Of a stretch of 64,000 nucleotides of DNA, positions 24,597 to 36,629 are shown in pieces. The notes under the pieces were generated by a model that was given only the letters and a program-made list of their open reading frames with translations, ran no database searches and had not been told where the DNA came from. Both the position numbers and the translations under genes were made by a program. The stretch's first letter is position 1, and each line of letters starts with the position of its first letter. The stretch comes from Epiperipatus broadwayi (taxonomy: Eukaryota; Onychophora; Udeonychophora; Euonychophora; Peripatidae): positions 1 through 64,000 of the forward strand of contig JAQFVV010006827.1 of the NCBI GenBank assembly GCA_028023455.1. Direction: 5' to 3'.

Positions 24597-24653
24597 TTCC
24601 TATCCTTCACTGATGATAGCAAATCAGCTTGAAATCATGATCTGAAGGTGGAA
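24597..24653 (+). ncRNA. Type I hammerhead ribozyme, family B, copy 1
   Basis: Stem I is UUCC/GGAA plus CCUUCA/UGAAGG separated by a small internal loop. The core is CTGATGA. Stem II is AGC/GCU closed by a U-U mismatch next to the core. GAAA follows, then stem III AUC/GAU with a 2-base loop, and the cleavage-site C is at 24642. All invariant core bases are present. The weak stem II is the only doubt about activity. Confidence 0.8.
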
Positions 24654-24996
24654 CTAATGAAAGTGATAGTGAATGCTTACTCTGACGTTTGTGTAAACAA
24701 ACATATGCTTTGACGTGTTTTTGGTAAAACACTATCTATTGATCATAAATACAAGCATTAGCAAGTTTAACTTGTTTTTTTGTTTTTCATAAATGTACCT
24801 TTGAAGTTTTCTTGCAATGATATATATTGCAGAGGCTTCTACTATGTGGTGAAACTGAACTGATATCAGACCCATATAGCTATCTGGCTTGCTATGCTGA
24901 GTTTGAAAACCTTACTTGTCTAAAAGATTCACACTTGCAAGCTGAATAGAAATTGTTTCATAAACGCTCAGAGTTAGTGTTTAGACCTAGTTTCTT

Positions 24997-25054
24997 ATTC
25001 TTATCCTTCACTGATGATAGCAAATCAGCTTGAAATCATGATCTGAAGGTGGAA
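24997..25054 (+). ncRNA. Type I hammerhead ribozyme, family B, copy 2
   Basis: Same core, stem II, stem III and inner stem I as the copy 401 bp upstream; only the outer stem I differs (TTCT for TTCC). Two ribozymes in direct repeat would release a 401-nt RNA if both cleave. That outcome is inference. Confidence 0.8.
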
Positions 25055-25204
25055 CTAATGAAAGTGATAGTGAATGCTTATTCTGATGTTTATGTAAACA
25101 AACATACGCTTTGACGGTGTTTTTGGTAAAACACCATCTATTGATCATAAATACAAGCATTAGCAAGTTTAACGGTTTTTTGTTTTTCATATATATATAT
25201 ATAA

Positions 25205-27235
25205 TGTCTGTTAATTAAAACAAAATTGTAACTATAATAAAAAGAATAAATTTAATGATAACAAACTATTATAAACAATCATTAAATCCACTGAAGTACT
25301 TCTGCGGATTTAAAGATTTTTAGTTAAATTTGTTATTTTTATAATATATATAATATATATATATATATATTGTAACAATATATAAATATGTTGTTACATT
25401 AATTTAAAATAAAAACTTAAAAGTTCGCAAATAAAAGTAAAAAAACTAAATGCTAAAATTAAAATGTTTGTTAAATGTATATATATTCGCACAGATGCTA
25501 AACTTTAAAAATATTTTTTTTAATAAATAAAAAAAAGGTATTTGAATGTATTTTTTTTATAAAAAAAGATTTAAATATAAAAATAGTTTAAAAAAGAAAT
25601 AACGTAAGTAAAAATAAAAACAGGCATTAATTAATTCCTGTAATCTGTAAATGGAAATGATTGTTTATTAATTATCCAAAAGCTGTCTAATTAAAAAGTC
25701 AGAGAGTAGATTAGATAAGAGAATAAAGAGATTTTAGCTTGACCAATGGAAGCACCAAGCCTCAGCCCGGACCCGAACAAAAGTGATGGATTAGTGACGT
25801 TTTGTTGATTGAATCCGTGTGGATAATATAGAAAGGGAAATACAGTTTTTTCGTACAGTTCCAGCGTTGTGTGTTTGAGAGTTGTGGTAGGATGCACATA
25901 CCACACTCTCTATTTAAAAAAAGAAAGAGGAAAAGACTGTGATACCTTGAACCAGCTATTGCCATCTCCAGAACATTATCTTCCAATGGTGGCATCACAG
26001 GAATTAAAAACAAGAACCTGGACTCTTCTACCATAAGCTATATGAAATGAACAATTATTAAAATCAATTAAGAACTTTCATCAAGTTTTATAAATTGATA
26101 AACAAGCCAACTTAAATGTTAAAATGGACTCTTATCTGACTTTTGTAAGTTTTTAAATCAAATTAATAATGTTTAATTTTATATGTTTTCCGATTGATAA
26201 AAATCATTTCCATTTTTTTTCTTTCTTATTGTATAAATTGTTTATTGTTTAAATTTTAAATGATGAAATTTAGGTTGGGTATAGACGTTGCATAGGTTTG
26301 TTAGTGGTTGATTATGTTGAAATTTTCACATTTGATTAGAATATATAGGTCAATGAGGTTTATGCGGGCATCTTACTATGAATGCCACGGAGCCTTGTGT
26401 ATTCCCTTTGCAATTGACATTATCGATGATTTTGTATTTTGATCGATTGTGTTTAATTTGGAATGTTTTTGACCGTGGAATCTGTGCAGCTGATCTGTAC
26501 TCAACATTTTAAAACAAATTTTATAAAATGCATTTGTGCGAACGTATCTAAATGTTAAATTTAAGTCAGGCGTGAATGGCTATATAGTTTTGTAAAGTTA
26601 TATTAAGGGAGGGTAATCTTAGGTTATTCGTTTCATAGTTGAATTGGCTCAAGGGATTGGATATATTTGTCTAATTAGTAGATGTAGTATGAGATCCGCT
26701 TTGGGCAGGATTGCATATATACACCACACACCTTCTGTTTGCCTATGGATGGGTTTGTAAGTCGGCAAAAGACTGCAGTCCATTCCTATGGAGTTTTTTG
26801 TTTATTGTTCTACTTGCCAACAGATGTAACATTCCTGTTGGTGGAGAGTCAATGTCTTCTCTAATTCTACTTACTGTTCAGATGTCCATTCCTGACAGTA
26901 TAGTATTTTGTGTTGTCGTATCATGCTACATTGAATACATGAATGTATCAGATGGATTGGCGCCAGTTGATTGCGAAATTTGTTGCCTAAGGTTAAATCA
27001 GGGAAGAATATTTTCTTTTCAAATGCAGATCTATGTAGTCTATTCATACTTGACTATTTAAATAAAATATTAAACTCATTGAAACTTAGTTAAATGTAAA
27101 ATTAAAAGATTAATAGAAAAATCTAAAATGTTGAATTTATTCCTCAAAATTTAAATGTTATTTTATATGTGCATAAATAAATATTTTTATGTGTTAATTT
27201 CTGGCAGTGGCTTTTATTTATTGATATTTAAGATA
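25205..27235. other. Mixed AT-rich and moderately GC-rich DNA, no recognised gene
   Basis: 25740-26040 and 26280-27060 are less AT-rich than the surroundings. The 116-codon open frame at 26711-27061 and the 90-codon minus frame at 25762-26034 show no family, signal or exon structure that I recognise. They may belong to an old transposable element or be chance. Confidence 0.45.
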
Positions 27236-27239
27236 TAAA

Positions 27240-27450
27240 TTAAGATATAGATTTTTATCTCTGCGTCTCCGCTGATCTAGTGACTTGGGCTAACGACTGG
27301 AATATTTAAATAAAGTGGAATCTTAACAGCGCGTATCTTCCTACTCTATAAATTTTTCTAGGTTTAAATGCCTTGATGGCACCTTGTAGAGCAGATATTG
27401 TAGTTTGCGGTTAGATTCGATCTTCACTTTCATTTCGATCGTTATAATAT
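27240..27450 (+). mobile_element. tRNA-derived SINE (probable)
   Basis: A pol III-like head is visible: GTAGAGCAGAT (near 27386) resembles an A box and GCGGTTAGATTCGATC (27408-27423) a B box, at tRNA-like spacing. The 3' end GATCGTTATAATATATATA matches the tails of elements ending at 47374, 50542 and 54765 (GACCGGTACAATATA type), and (TA)n follows. No protein. The A box is weak; the shared tail is the better evidence. Confidence 0.55.
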
Positions 27451-27479
27451 ATATATATATAATAGTACAAGTTGATGTC

Positions 27480-28620
27480 TGTATTTCTTCAAAATTATAT
27501 GCATAAATTTATAAATAATTATGAGAAAATATAGTACTTAAAAGTTTATAAAAAATATATCTATAAATGTCACTTAGGAGCACTTTCAACTATCCTTGTA
27601 GTTTTTGTCAACCAATACTTTAAAAGGTCAACTTTCCCATAATTCCATGATGTCAACTTTCCCATAAATCTAAGATCTTAACATTTGCTGCCTGCCTATT
27701 GATTAAATCTTGATTTTATTTATATATTAACATATCTTTCTTAATTTTTCTTTTATTATTATTTCTTTCAGTTTCCAATATTTTTACGTTATTATAATTA
27801 AAATCAAAACCATATATACATGATTTATCATGGTCATAAGAAATGGAAACTGATAAATTATCATTATTTTTATAATTCTGTTTTGTATTTTGAACCCTTT
27901 TTAATAATAACAAGTGCTCTTTTATTCTTTTTTACAATGTGCATCTTGACTCACCTATATATACACTGCCACACCTACACGTCTATTTGTAAATGATACA
28001 ATTTTTATTTGACAATAAAGTTTTATCTTTTGAGTTATTTATTGATTTATTTAATGTAGATGGTGCATAAAATGCAATGTTTTGCATATGTCTTTATAAA
28101 TTTTCTTAATGAAACTTGTCTGTGGATGCAAAATAAATTGTATTGATATCCAATTTTTTTTATCAGAAGAATTAACATTATTATTAACATTATTTTTATA
28201 TTTAGAATTAAAATTTTTAATAGTATAATAAATATAATCATAACTATACCCAACTTTTAACAATTCATTATAATAAATTTCATTATTTTTGGTTTTATCC
28301 AATGAATATTTACAAAGATTATCATTTCTAAATAAGAAGAACTTTAAACCAGCCATTTTATGTGATATTGGTACTTTTTATTTATATGGAATATATCCTC
28401 TTTTTGCTATTGATTTAGTAGTCATATAGTAATCCAGTTTATCTTTATTTCTAGTTATTTTGAGATCTAAAAATTGAACACGCATTGAATTTTCATCTGT
28501 TTTAATACATTTTAAGCCCTTTATATTATTTAATTCATCGAACAACTCATTAAGAGCATTTGGCTTTCCACTTGAAAAACCTAATTTATATTTATTTTTA
28601 ATTCTATGAAAAATAAATAT
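27480..28620 (-). pseudogene. Penelope-like element: RT C-terminus plus GIY-YIG endonuclease and pLTR
   Basis: The minus strand from about 28600 reads NALNELFDELNNIKGLKCIK, MRVQFLDLKI (the FLDL block of PLE RT), LDYYMTTKS, then an in-frame stop, PISHKMAGLKFFLFR, ELLKVGYSYDYI, FVPP-like QFILHPQTSFIKKIY, CRCGSVYIGE (the GIY-YIG start), KRIKEH, SYDHDKSCIYGFDFNYNNVK and ETERNNNKRKIKKDMLIY. This is the canonical PLE order, RT thumb then GIY-YIG EN with its CxC-type linker. Stops and a frameshift between 27914 and 28050 break it. The 5' half is missing. About 75 bp past the coding end lies the pLTR shared with 21380-21560. Confidence 0.92.
27564..27624 (-). ncRNA. Hammerhead-like motif in PLE pLTR
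   Basis: On the minus strand: TTGG/CTAA stem I, TTGACAA first core segment (two changes from CTGANGA), stem II AACTA/TAGTT fully paired around CAAGGA, GAAA, and AG/CU stem III. It is the better-paired counterpart of the motif at 21443-21503, and its position relative to the PLE coding end matches known PLE hammerheads. Confidence 0.5.
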
Positions 28621-31600
28621 ATAATATCAAATAAAAATGTATGCATATACAAGACTTATACATTCTGCAGTCAGAAAAATTCAACTTATACTTTATGAAT
28701 CATCAAACTTCTGAGAAGAAAGACTATAGTGTTTTTAATTTCAAATGCAAAAATGAAAGCCATTAAATTCTTTATGATGTTGACAAATAGTTTATACAAG
28801 AATTTTACTATATGAACAATTTAAAGATAATAATAACTGGAATGATAAAAACATAATAAATCAATAATTAGAAAAATTCATTCTTATTATTTTAAAAACT
28901 TTAAAAAATGAATTTAAATAGGCATAAAATTTTTCACTTTTATTGCATTGCTTTTAAAAACGTGCTTTTTTTTGGTAAAAAAATTCAAAGGGCTTTTTCC
29001 ATATATTTTTAGCCTATTCTTAATATCAATAATAAGTATAATATTGCTCAAGGTTAGATGGATTTAAAAATAATCATTAAAACCCAGTTAACACTTAGAC
29101 AATCCCAATATCAATAACAATCATTAATCTCAATCTTTTTTCAAGGCAATTCTTTTTAAGAATAAATATGGAAACCCATCTTTATTTATGGTTTAATATA
29201 TTATATGGACAGTAAAGATTGCAACTTTATTTTTAATGATTAATAAAAATATATATCATCACCATTAGCATTTAAAATTCATGATATCTAAGGTTTTTCT
29301 AAAATTATTTATATTATTTTCAAAATTAACTTCTGATAATATTTTATTATTTCCATCTTTCTCAAAATTTGGTGCTTTTCTTGTTCTTTAAATAAAAAGG
29401 TAAACCATAGACATAATTCCATACAAATATAATATATTTTTTATAAGTAGTAAATGTCATTGTACTATAATTATATATTTTTTTATTTTTCAGCCAGTGT
29501 AGTCTTATTTTGATTAAAATTAATTCGCTGCCTTTACCCATTCTAGATATTAAAACAGGAAAAACTCTCCATGCAGTATTGCCACAGAGTAATCAATGGA
29601 TGCCAGAAGGCTTGTGCATTCATCCAATATCCCCAGACTAGTTTTTGGCTTGTGGTCTTTGTCAGTGAGAAGCCTTGGATCTGAGAGCACTGTGTCTAGA
29701 TTTTAGGAACTAATTAAACCCTCCAGCAGCCACCTTTTATCTCTACTTAACTATAAAACCATGAGTGTTAAATTAAAAACAGAATATTTTCAATCCAAGC
29801 TCAATAGCTTATGTAGTCATATAGATCTGAACTCAGTTCATTACCTATACATTTTGGTGTCTTTGGTTCTTTAATAACCATAGCCACCACTGCCCTATTA
29901 GGCAGGATTGGTTTTAAAATTTTGCCTGTATTAATAACAGTTATGAGCAAGCATAAGAAATGGTGATCATGAGATGTTTAATATCTAGATATCCGTTTAC
30001 AAATAAATACTATATGTGACCTAAAATATTAATGATTTACTCTGCCCAGATTCAAACTTCAGTTTGTGCTACCACAATGAATAATTTGGGTTCACTTAGT
30101 TCATTTTCTTCTCATTTTATTATTCTCAACATAATTCGTATATATATATATATACACACAGTTTAATTTTAATATATATTGTTTACGAAGTTGTTTATTT
30201 AAATTTATTAAGTAGGTAAGCATCATAATTTTGCTTATATTAGCAACCCTTTAGCAATTATCTTATATTCACTAAGTAGTTTCTCGTGTAAAAAGCTAAT
30301 ACTGACATCTAAATATTGACTTTTATCATTGTTGCTACTCAACAGCTCTGATTACTCTAAATAAAAATAGCGTATTAGGTTTTGATTTGTAATTGTGTTT
30401 GCATGCTACCCTTTTGATTTTATTATTCCTGGAGGCATTTAAGTTTTTCTTTTTATGTTGACAATTGAAAATAATCAGGAAATTGGACAAATATTTAATC
30501 TGTGAATTAATATTGAGAAAGGTGAATATAATGATAGATTATTTCTAATAAGTTTAGAAAGACATGTTTTATTTTAATTTATTTAAATAACACATTTTAC
30601 GTTCTTAGTTAATTATACACTTTTTTTAATATTTATTTTATGTTTATAAAGTAAATTTTAAAAACAAAGTAAAACGGCGATAAAACGTAATGTTGTTATA
30701 TAATTCAAATTAAAAAAAAAAAAGACTCAATAGGAGTGGAAAGGGTTTCTGAAATTCTAAATGTGATATAAAATGTATATAATAAACTCTTCTATATATT
30801 TTCAAAGTTTTGATTATTATTAGTTCATCCCTCATCTTAATCATTATATCACAATTCACCCATCAATGCAGAACGTTAAACCAATATCTTTCATTATCCA
30901 TACATTTGGAACCTCTTAATTAACTTTTCAGGTGAATTAAACATATTCACTTGGAATATCTTAACTTCAGGCAACTATTATACATTGCTAACGCGTATTA
31001 ATACATGATTTATTTTCTATTATTTATTAGAAAATATGTAATGATAATATAATTCTTCAGCTTACACCACTTCACAATAGAAATTTGAAATACATATCAT
31101 GTCCATCTATATATCCTTTATGTAAATGTAAAACTAATTAATGATATCAGCACCCATAATAATATAAGTGCCTATCTAACCATAGTTTGCTAAATCACAC
31201 CAGAACGTGTGACACCATTAAAACTCATCTGACCAACTTATATTAATTGGGAACTTTATTATCCAGATAACATCCCTAAACACTCATATAAGGACTGATA
31301 ATTGGATATTAGCTAGACTAAGACCAGCTATTTAAAAAAAATATGAGTTTTCTTAATTGACTTTAATAACATAAAAAAACATTTAAAAAATTTATTTCAG
31401 TTTTTAAGAAAGGCTGTTGGTATGGCAAAAAAATGGTTGAACTTAATCTATATATCACTGAAACAAATATTATGCTAAACAAGTTCACATTATATAAAAT
31501 TTTTGACTTGATTTAACAATTTTAGATTGTTAAAACTTATCAAGGCATTATCTAAGGGCACAAATTTAATAGGACAATCAAATGAATACTGATGTAATAA

Positions 31601-31755
31601 TACCTTCTGTTGGTTAATATTTTATTTTGTAAGAAAGAACAATTTAACCATGTAATAATTACAAAGGTCCTCATATATTTTTACCTGGTGTTTAATGCCT
31701 TAAGCAAAGCTTATATAGATATTGAGAATGGAAGTCATGGTCTATTATATAAATA
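28620..31755. other. AT-rich DNA; inverted dispersed repeat piece at 29555-29650
   Basis: 29555-29650 is the inverse of 20740-20890. The flanking 29650-29990 is somewhat GC-richer but unrecognised. No gene found. Confidence 0.5.

Positions 31756-31758
<3 letters not shown>

Positions 31759-31842
<84 letters not shown>
31759..31842. repeat. (TA)n array, ~84 bp
   Basis: Perfect alternating TA. The overlapping open frame encoding YIYIYI is an artefact of this array. Confidence 0.98.
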
Positions 31843-31847
<5 letters not shown>

Positions 31848-33700
31848 TTCATTATTAATAGATATTTTACATTAACTAAGTGTAATTAAAAGGGATTACT
31901 ATAGACAATATACATGTATTTAAATATTACAATCATTTAAGTAAATTTTTGATTATATTATAATATACTTTGTAAAATTACAGTATTAACAAACAATTAA
32001 AGTATTAGAAATGTTCCTCTTTCTTGAGTTTATTGTACATTATAACATACAATTTTAAAGAATATGCTCAAATAACTTATAGTGGCATAATAACTTTGAT
32101 AACACATCAACACATAATATATAAAAATGATATTATTTTGGGAAATTTTCACCATTTAATTTTAAATGTAAGAATTAGTGATTACTAAACAAAAATGAGG
32201 TTTCCAATATTTGATTAACAGGATGACATGTCTACAATAAATGAGATATGAATTATAGTTTTTAAATATTTTCGAGTTGCTTATTGTCTATCTGTACATT
32301 ATTCATAAGCTAGAAAGAATTTTACTTCATAATTTACAGTTCATTTTATACCATGGTAAGAAAAAATACTGCTATTAAAATTTTATTATTTTTATGATTG
32401 TATTTAGCATTGACTGACTTTTAAATAATAACAGAGATTATATGATAATATCTAATCTTTCATCTTTTGATATATTCATCTATAATCCATCCTTTTATTA
32501 ATCTATCTATCTATAAACACATAATATTAGGAACAAGCCATATAAATAAATCAATCTTGTTAATGTAAAAAAAAAAACATTTATTTTTAAATAAAAGTAA
32601 TATAACTTTTTAGAACAAGAAAGCACTTTAAAAAATGTCATGTTCATCTTTTATCTTTAATGAAAAATGTTTAAAATTATGATATTGCAGAACAATTTTC
32701 ACAGCAATTGATTATAATTATTATTTATGAATGATTTGAATAGGAATGCTACATTTATTAGCATTACACACATACAACCTTTAATAAATGTTTTTATTAG
32801 CACTACATAACATGAAGATATTATCTATATTGTAACCTTATATTTTGGTACAAAATAGCTAGCTAGCTGGAACTAATTAAAATTTCTCTTTATCTTCTTT
32901 TAGCTGACTTGATTATCACAGCTAGCATTAGTATGCTTGACACTTATGCTCAAATTTATTGAACAATAAGATTACAAAATTCCATTTTTTTGCTTTTCTT
33001 ATTGTATAATTTACCTTCTTTTTATTTTATATATTAGTTTTGCTCTGTTCCCAAACACTAAGTTTAATAAATTGTGCTTAACCTACAAAAGGAATCCATA
33101 ACATATTACATCAACTTTAGTAAGATAAATAAAAACAAATAATTATTATATGTTTTTCTCTTTAAATAATCCTAAAAATTATTTTGGTTTAATTAAAAGA
33201 TTTATTTAATTTCTTTTGAATTAATTTATAAAATGTGAGGTAAATGCATTTTTTTTTCTTTTTCATTTTTAGAACATATGTAAATAAGAAGAAATTTAAT
33301 TGGCTAGGAAACAAAATAAAACTGAGAGGGATTTTTTAAAGAATGGCTGTAGTAACAGCAGGGGTGGAAAAAGAAAAGTAAAAACCTTTTCTTTATTTTG
33401 TTTTTACCATTAAACATATAATGAAAATGAAAGCTTCTCTTTAAAAAAAGGGAGAGTTTTTAAAGACAAAGAAAGAAGTTAAATTAAAACTTTTTTTAAA
33501 TAATTTAAATTGTAATATTATCAAGGGTTAATAGCAAAATGTATAGTTAAGAGTTAACAAATCTGTTCAGGTCTTCCAACTGTGAGTCTAGCTGCTAATA
33601 ATTTTCCAAATGTCTACAACTGAAATATACTGGAATTATTGTTAACTGCGATAACAGAAGTAGCAGTGTTAAAGGTCAATCTAATTGAAAATTAATGTTG
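31843..33700. other. AT-rich DNA without recognised feature
   Basis: No domain-bearing frame or repeat structure recognised. Confidence 0.5.
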
Positions 33701-33716
33701 CTTACAAACTATATTT

Positions 33717-33961
33717 TAACCTGGGATAAAATGCTCTACTTTCATAACTTTAACACATATAGTTGTGTTATGCATGTCCAAAGTGAAATATTATAATTAA
33801 CCTTGATTAAAATGTTTTACTTTCATGAACTTTAACACATATAGTAGTGTTACATATGTGTAGAATGAAATGCTATATTTAACTTGGATATAATGTTTTA
33901 CTTTCATGACTTTATAGCCTCCAGTAGTGTTATATATGCATGTAATGAAATGCTGTTTAAC
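33717..33961. repeat. 81-82-bp minisatellite, 3 copies
   Basis: TAAC starts units at 33717, 33798 and 33880. Each unit has ATGyTyTACTTTCAT, ACTTTA, TAGTwGTGTTA and a GAAATryT end. Divergence among copies is moderate. Confidence 0.9.
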
Positions 33962-34257
33962 ATTTCACATGCCAGTATTTGTATAATGAAGAATTAATTG
34001 TAATCCCACTTTGAACTTTGATTAGAAACAACATTGTGAGTTATCTTATTGAAATTACAATATAGTTGTTGAAAGAAATAACAGCTAACCAAGAACTATT
34101 TTGGCTTTTATAGCATAAGTGGGATAATTATTTGCTTGAACTATCGTTCTCTGTCTTTAGCACTAACAAATGAAAGTAATAAATATTTTAATTTTGGAAT
34201 AACACCTAAAATAAAGTCATCCAATTTCACTAATTTTCAATGATAATTGGACTAAAA

Positions 34258-34291
34258 TGATATATATATATATATTGTGCCATTACAATTT

Positions 34292-34335
<44 letters not shown>

Positions 34336-34346
34336 GCCATTACAAT
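34258..34346. repeat. (TA)n arrays with duplicated ATTGTGCCATTACAATTT
   Basis: The 18-base segment occurs right after both a short TA run (ending ~34275) and a longer one (34296-34331). The duplication included part of the TA array. Confidence 0.9.
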
Positions 34347-34349
34347 TTG

Positions 34350-35505
34350 GTCACTAGCTAAATTTATAGTAATGTGCATGTAGAAAAGGTAAACCAAAAA
34401 TCATCATCACATTTTTATATAATCATAAATGAAGCTGTAGGGCATCCAAGTTCAAACCCTACAAGGTCCAGTTCTAAAAGCTTTAGATAGAAAGAGAGTG
34501 GGTCGACAATTATATGCTTTATTTGTTTGTGTGTTGATAGAAAGATAATACACACATTTAAACCTATTTAATATTTAAATTTTCTGTTAAAAAGCAAAGT
34601 TATAATGCATACGTATAGGCAATGTATGTGTAAGCTATTTAATTGTTTTATATTTCAAATATTCAACATTTTAACTTTCTTTAAAAGTAACCTATGCTTG
34701 ATCAATTTTAATGTCTTGTTCTATGCTTCTATTTTGCTTTTCTTTAATTGTAATTGGGATTTAAAAGTTACAGATTTAATTAAATAATAGGGTTATAATT
34801 ACTAAGCTAGCAATTATATTATTTAATGTTAGTTTATGAATGATTTGAAAGAATGAAGGATGTGTGTACATTACATACAGAAATTTACATTTACTAAATA
34901 TTGAAAGAAAAGGAAGGATTAAATCTGTCAAATTATTTTTTTTTGTACAATTTTTTGTTAAAAGAGGAAATCTGTTTAATCAGATATCGATCTTTGTAGC
35001 AATTTTTTTTGTAAATAATTGTTTTTCACTTTGGGAGCTTATAATGGGTGAGAGCTCTAATTTTGAAATTGTCTTATCTCAAGATCTAAAGAAGGAAGCT
35101 CAAAGATTTGAAATGTTACCTGGATGTTAAAAAAAAAGAGAAAAGAAAGGAAATAAGGATTAAGTCTATTTTTTTTTAAAACAAAAGTGTCTGGAAAAAG
35201 GATTAAACTTTTCAGTTGAAAAATAATTTAGTTGAAAATAAATTAGAGATCTAATTAAAATGAATTTGGCCAAAAATAGCAAGTGACGCTATCTCTGATT
35301 GGTTAAGTTATCTCATGCTTTTCTGAAAAAAAAAAGTTAGCTAATCCATTGAATGGGGCATAGACTACACCTGTTGAGTTAAATTTTTTAATTTTTTGTT
35401 TAATGTTATAAGTAAGCTTTTAAATTTGAAATAAAATATTAATTTATTAAGAAAAAAATGCTTATTTTAAAAAATTATTGACCCCCTCAAATCCAAATAT
35501 TTTTT
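34350..35505. other. AT-rich DNA without recognised feature
   Basis: The 88-codon open frame at 34864-35130 has no recognisable domain and is rich in F and L from poly-T, so it is probably chance. Confidence 0.5.
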
Positions 35506-35509
35506 ATTG

Positions 35510-35930
35510 ATATTGAAAATACTCAATCTTTACTCTCTATATAAAATCTTTTATTTTATACTAAAACTAAAAAAACTGGACTCAATTTCTTTTTTAATTT
35601 ACTTTTAAAAATGAAATATATTCTAAAAATTATATCTGAACTTTGTAAACATTGAAATAATGAGTTGTAAATAAAAACAGACTACAATATGAAAGTAAAC
35701 AATCTTGAGAAAATAAATGAATTCTTTTTTTATTTTAATTTTTTTAAAATGAAAAACAAACAAATGTGTTACGAAAAATATATCAAATTCTGCTTTAAAA
35801 TTAATATTTTCTTTATAATTATTACAATATTTGAAAAGATTCTATCACCCTTGTAATTCTGACAAATAATGGTGTTATATACTCTGTGATTTTCTTAGGT
35901 TAAAATTATGGTCAAGTTTATTAATTTTTT
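35510..35930. repeat. Unclassified dispersed repeat, copy 2
   Basis: Diverged counterpart of 17040-17500 in the same orientation. The next feature to its right is a MITE relative, whereas copy 1 also lies just left of a MITE (17755), so the repeat and MITE may be parts of one larger duplicated unit. Confidence 0.6.
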
Positions 35931-36629
35931 TAAATAAAACAAATCAATTAAATCAAGTTGTTATTTTTACATACATCCCTGATAAATCATAGTTCTGACT
36001 TGGCATTTTTCAAATGAATTTTGTTTTTTTTAAATTTGAAAGTAACATTTTTATTATATTATTGAAAAATACAATCATAAAATCTGCAACTTGGCAACTA
36101 ACTACAGGTAATAAGATATGATCTAAATTACAAGCAACTCCATTATTGTTTTTAAGAATTCCACTTTATATGTCAAAAACAAATATGAATCAACATTTGA
36201 ACAAGTTGGTTATTGATAAAATCAATAAAAAATTAAATCTTTCTCATTAGTTCAGTTTTATAAAATTACTAGAACAAGAATTTTTAATACTATTGGTATG
36301 GAAATCCTAGATTTTTATGCACCATGAATGAGTATTTTCATTATAGCATTAAATAAATTGAATCAGATAGCAAAGAAATATATTTGGGGGAAATCTTCAC
36401 ACCTATTAATAATTTTAACATTACAATTATCAGATGATCAAGAAGACATCAATCTTATTGATGCAAAATTATATGAATCATTTATAAAAGGAAGAACATG
36501 ACTTAAACTTAAGTAGCTTTGTTAACATTAAATACAATAATTGAAAAAAAAACAACAACAACTAATAAACAATGTTCAGTACAGTTGGAGAAAAATGTCA
36601 ATGATTAATTATTAGAACCATCCAACTGC

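Larger units (their letters stand above)
23868..25190. repeat. Family B hammerhead repeat: one minus-strand unit head-to-head with two plus-strand tandem units
   Basis: The minus-strand unit (23868-24300) meets plus-strand units (24310-24730 and 24731-25190) at a palindromic junction near 24330, where TGATCAATAGATGGCGTTTT and its complement face each other. The landmark GATCATAAATACAAG recurs at 24372, 24741 and 25143. The hammerheads are 401 bp apart; the 369-bp spacing of the first landmark pair reflects a ~33-bp deletion of the GCAATGATATATATTGCAGA region. (TA)n runs flank both outer ends. The units are non-coding. Confidence 0.9.

Noticed and set aside
26711-27061. 116-codon plus-strand open frame
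   Set aside because: Possible hydrophobic stretches but no family, no splice context and no conserved motif. Kept only as a remark.
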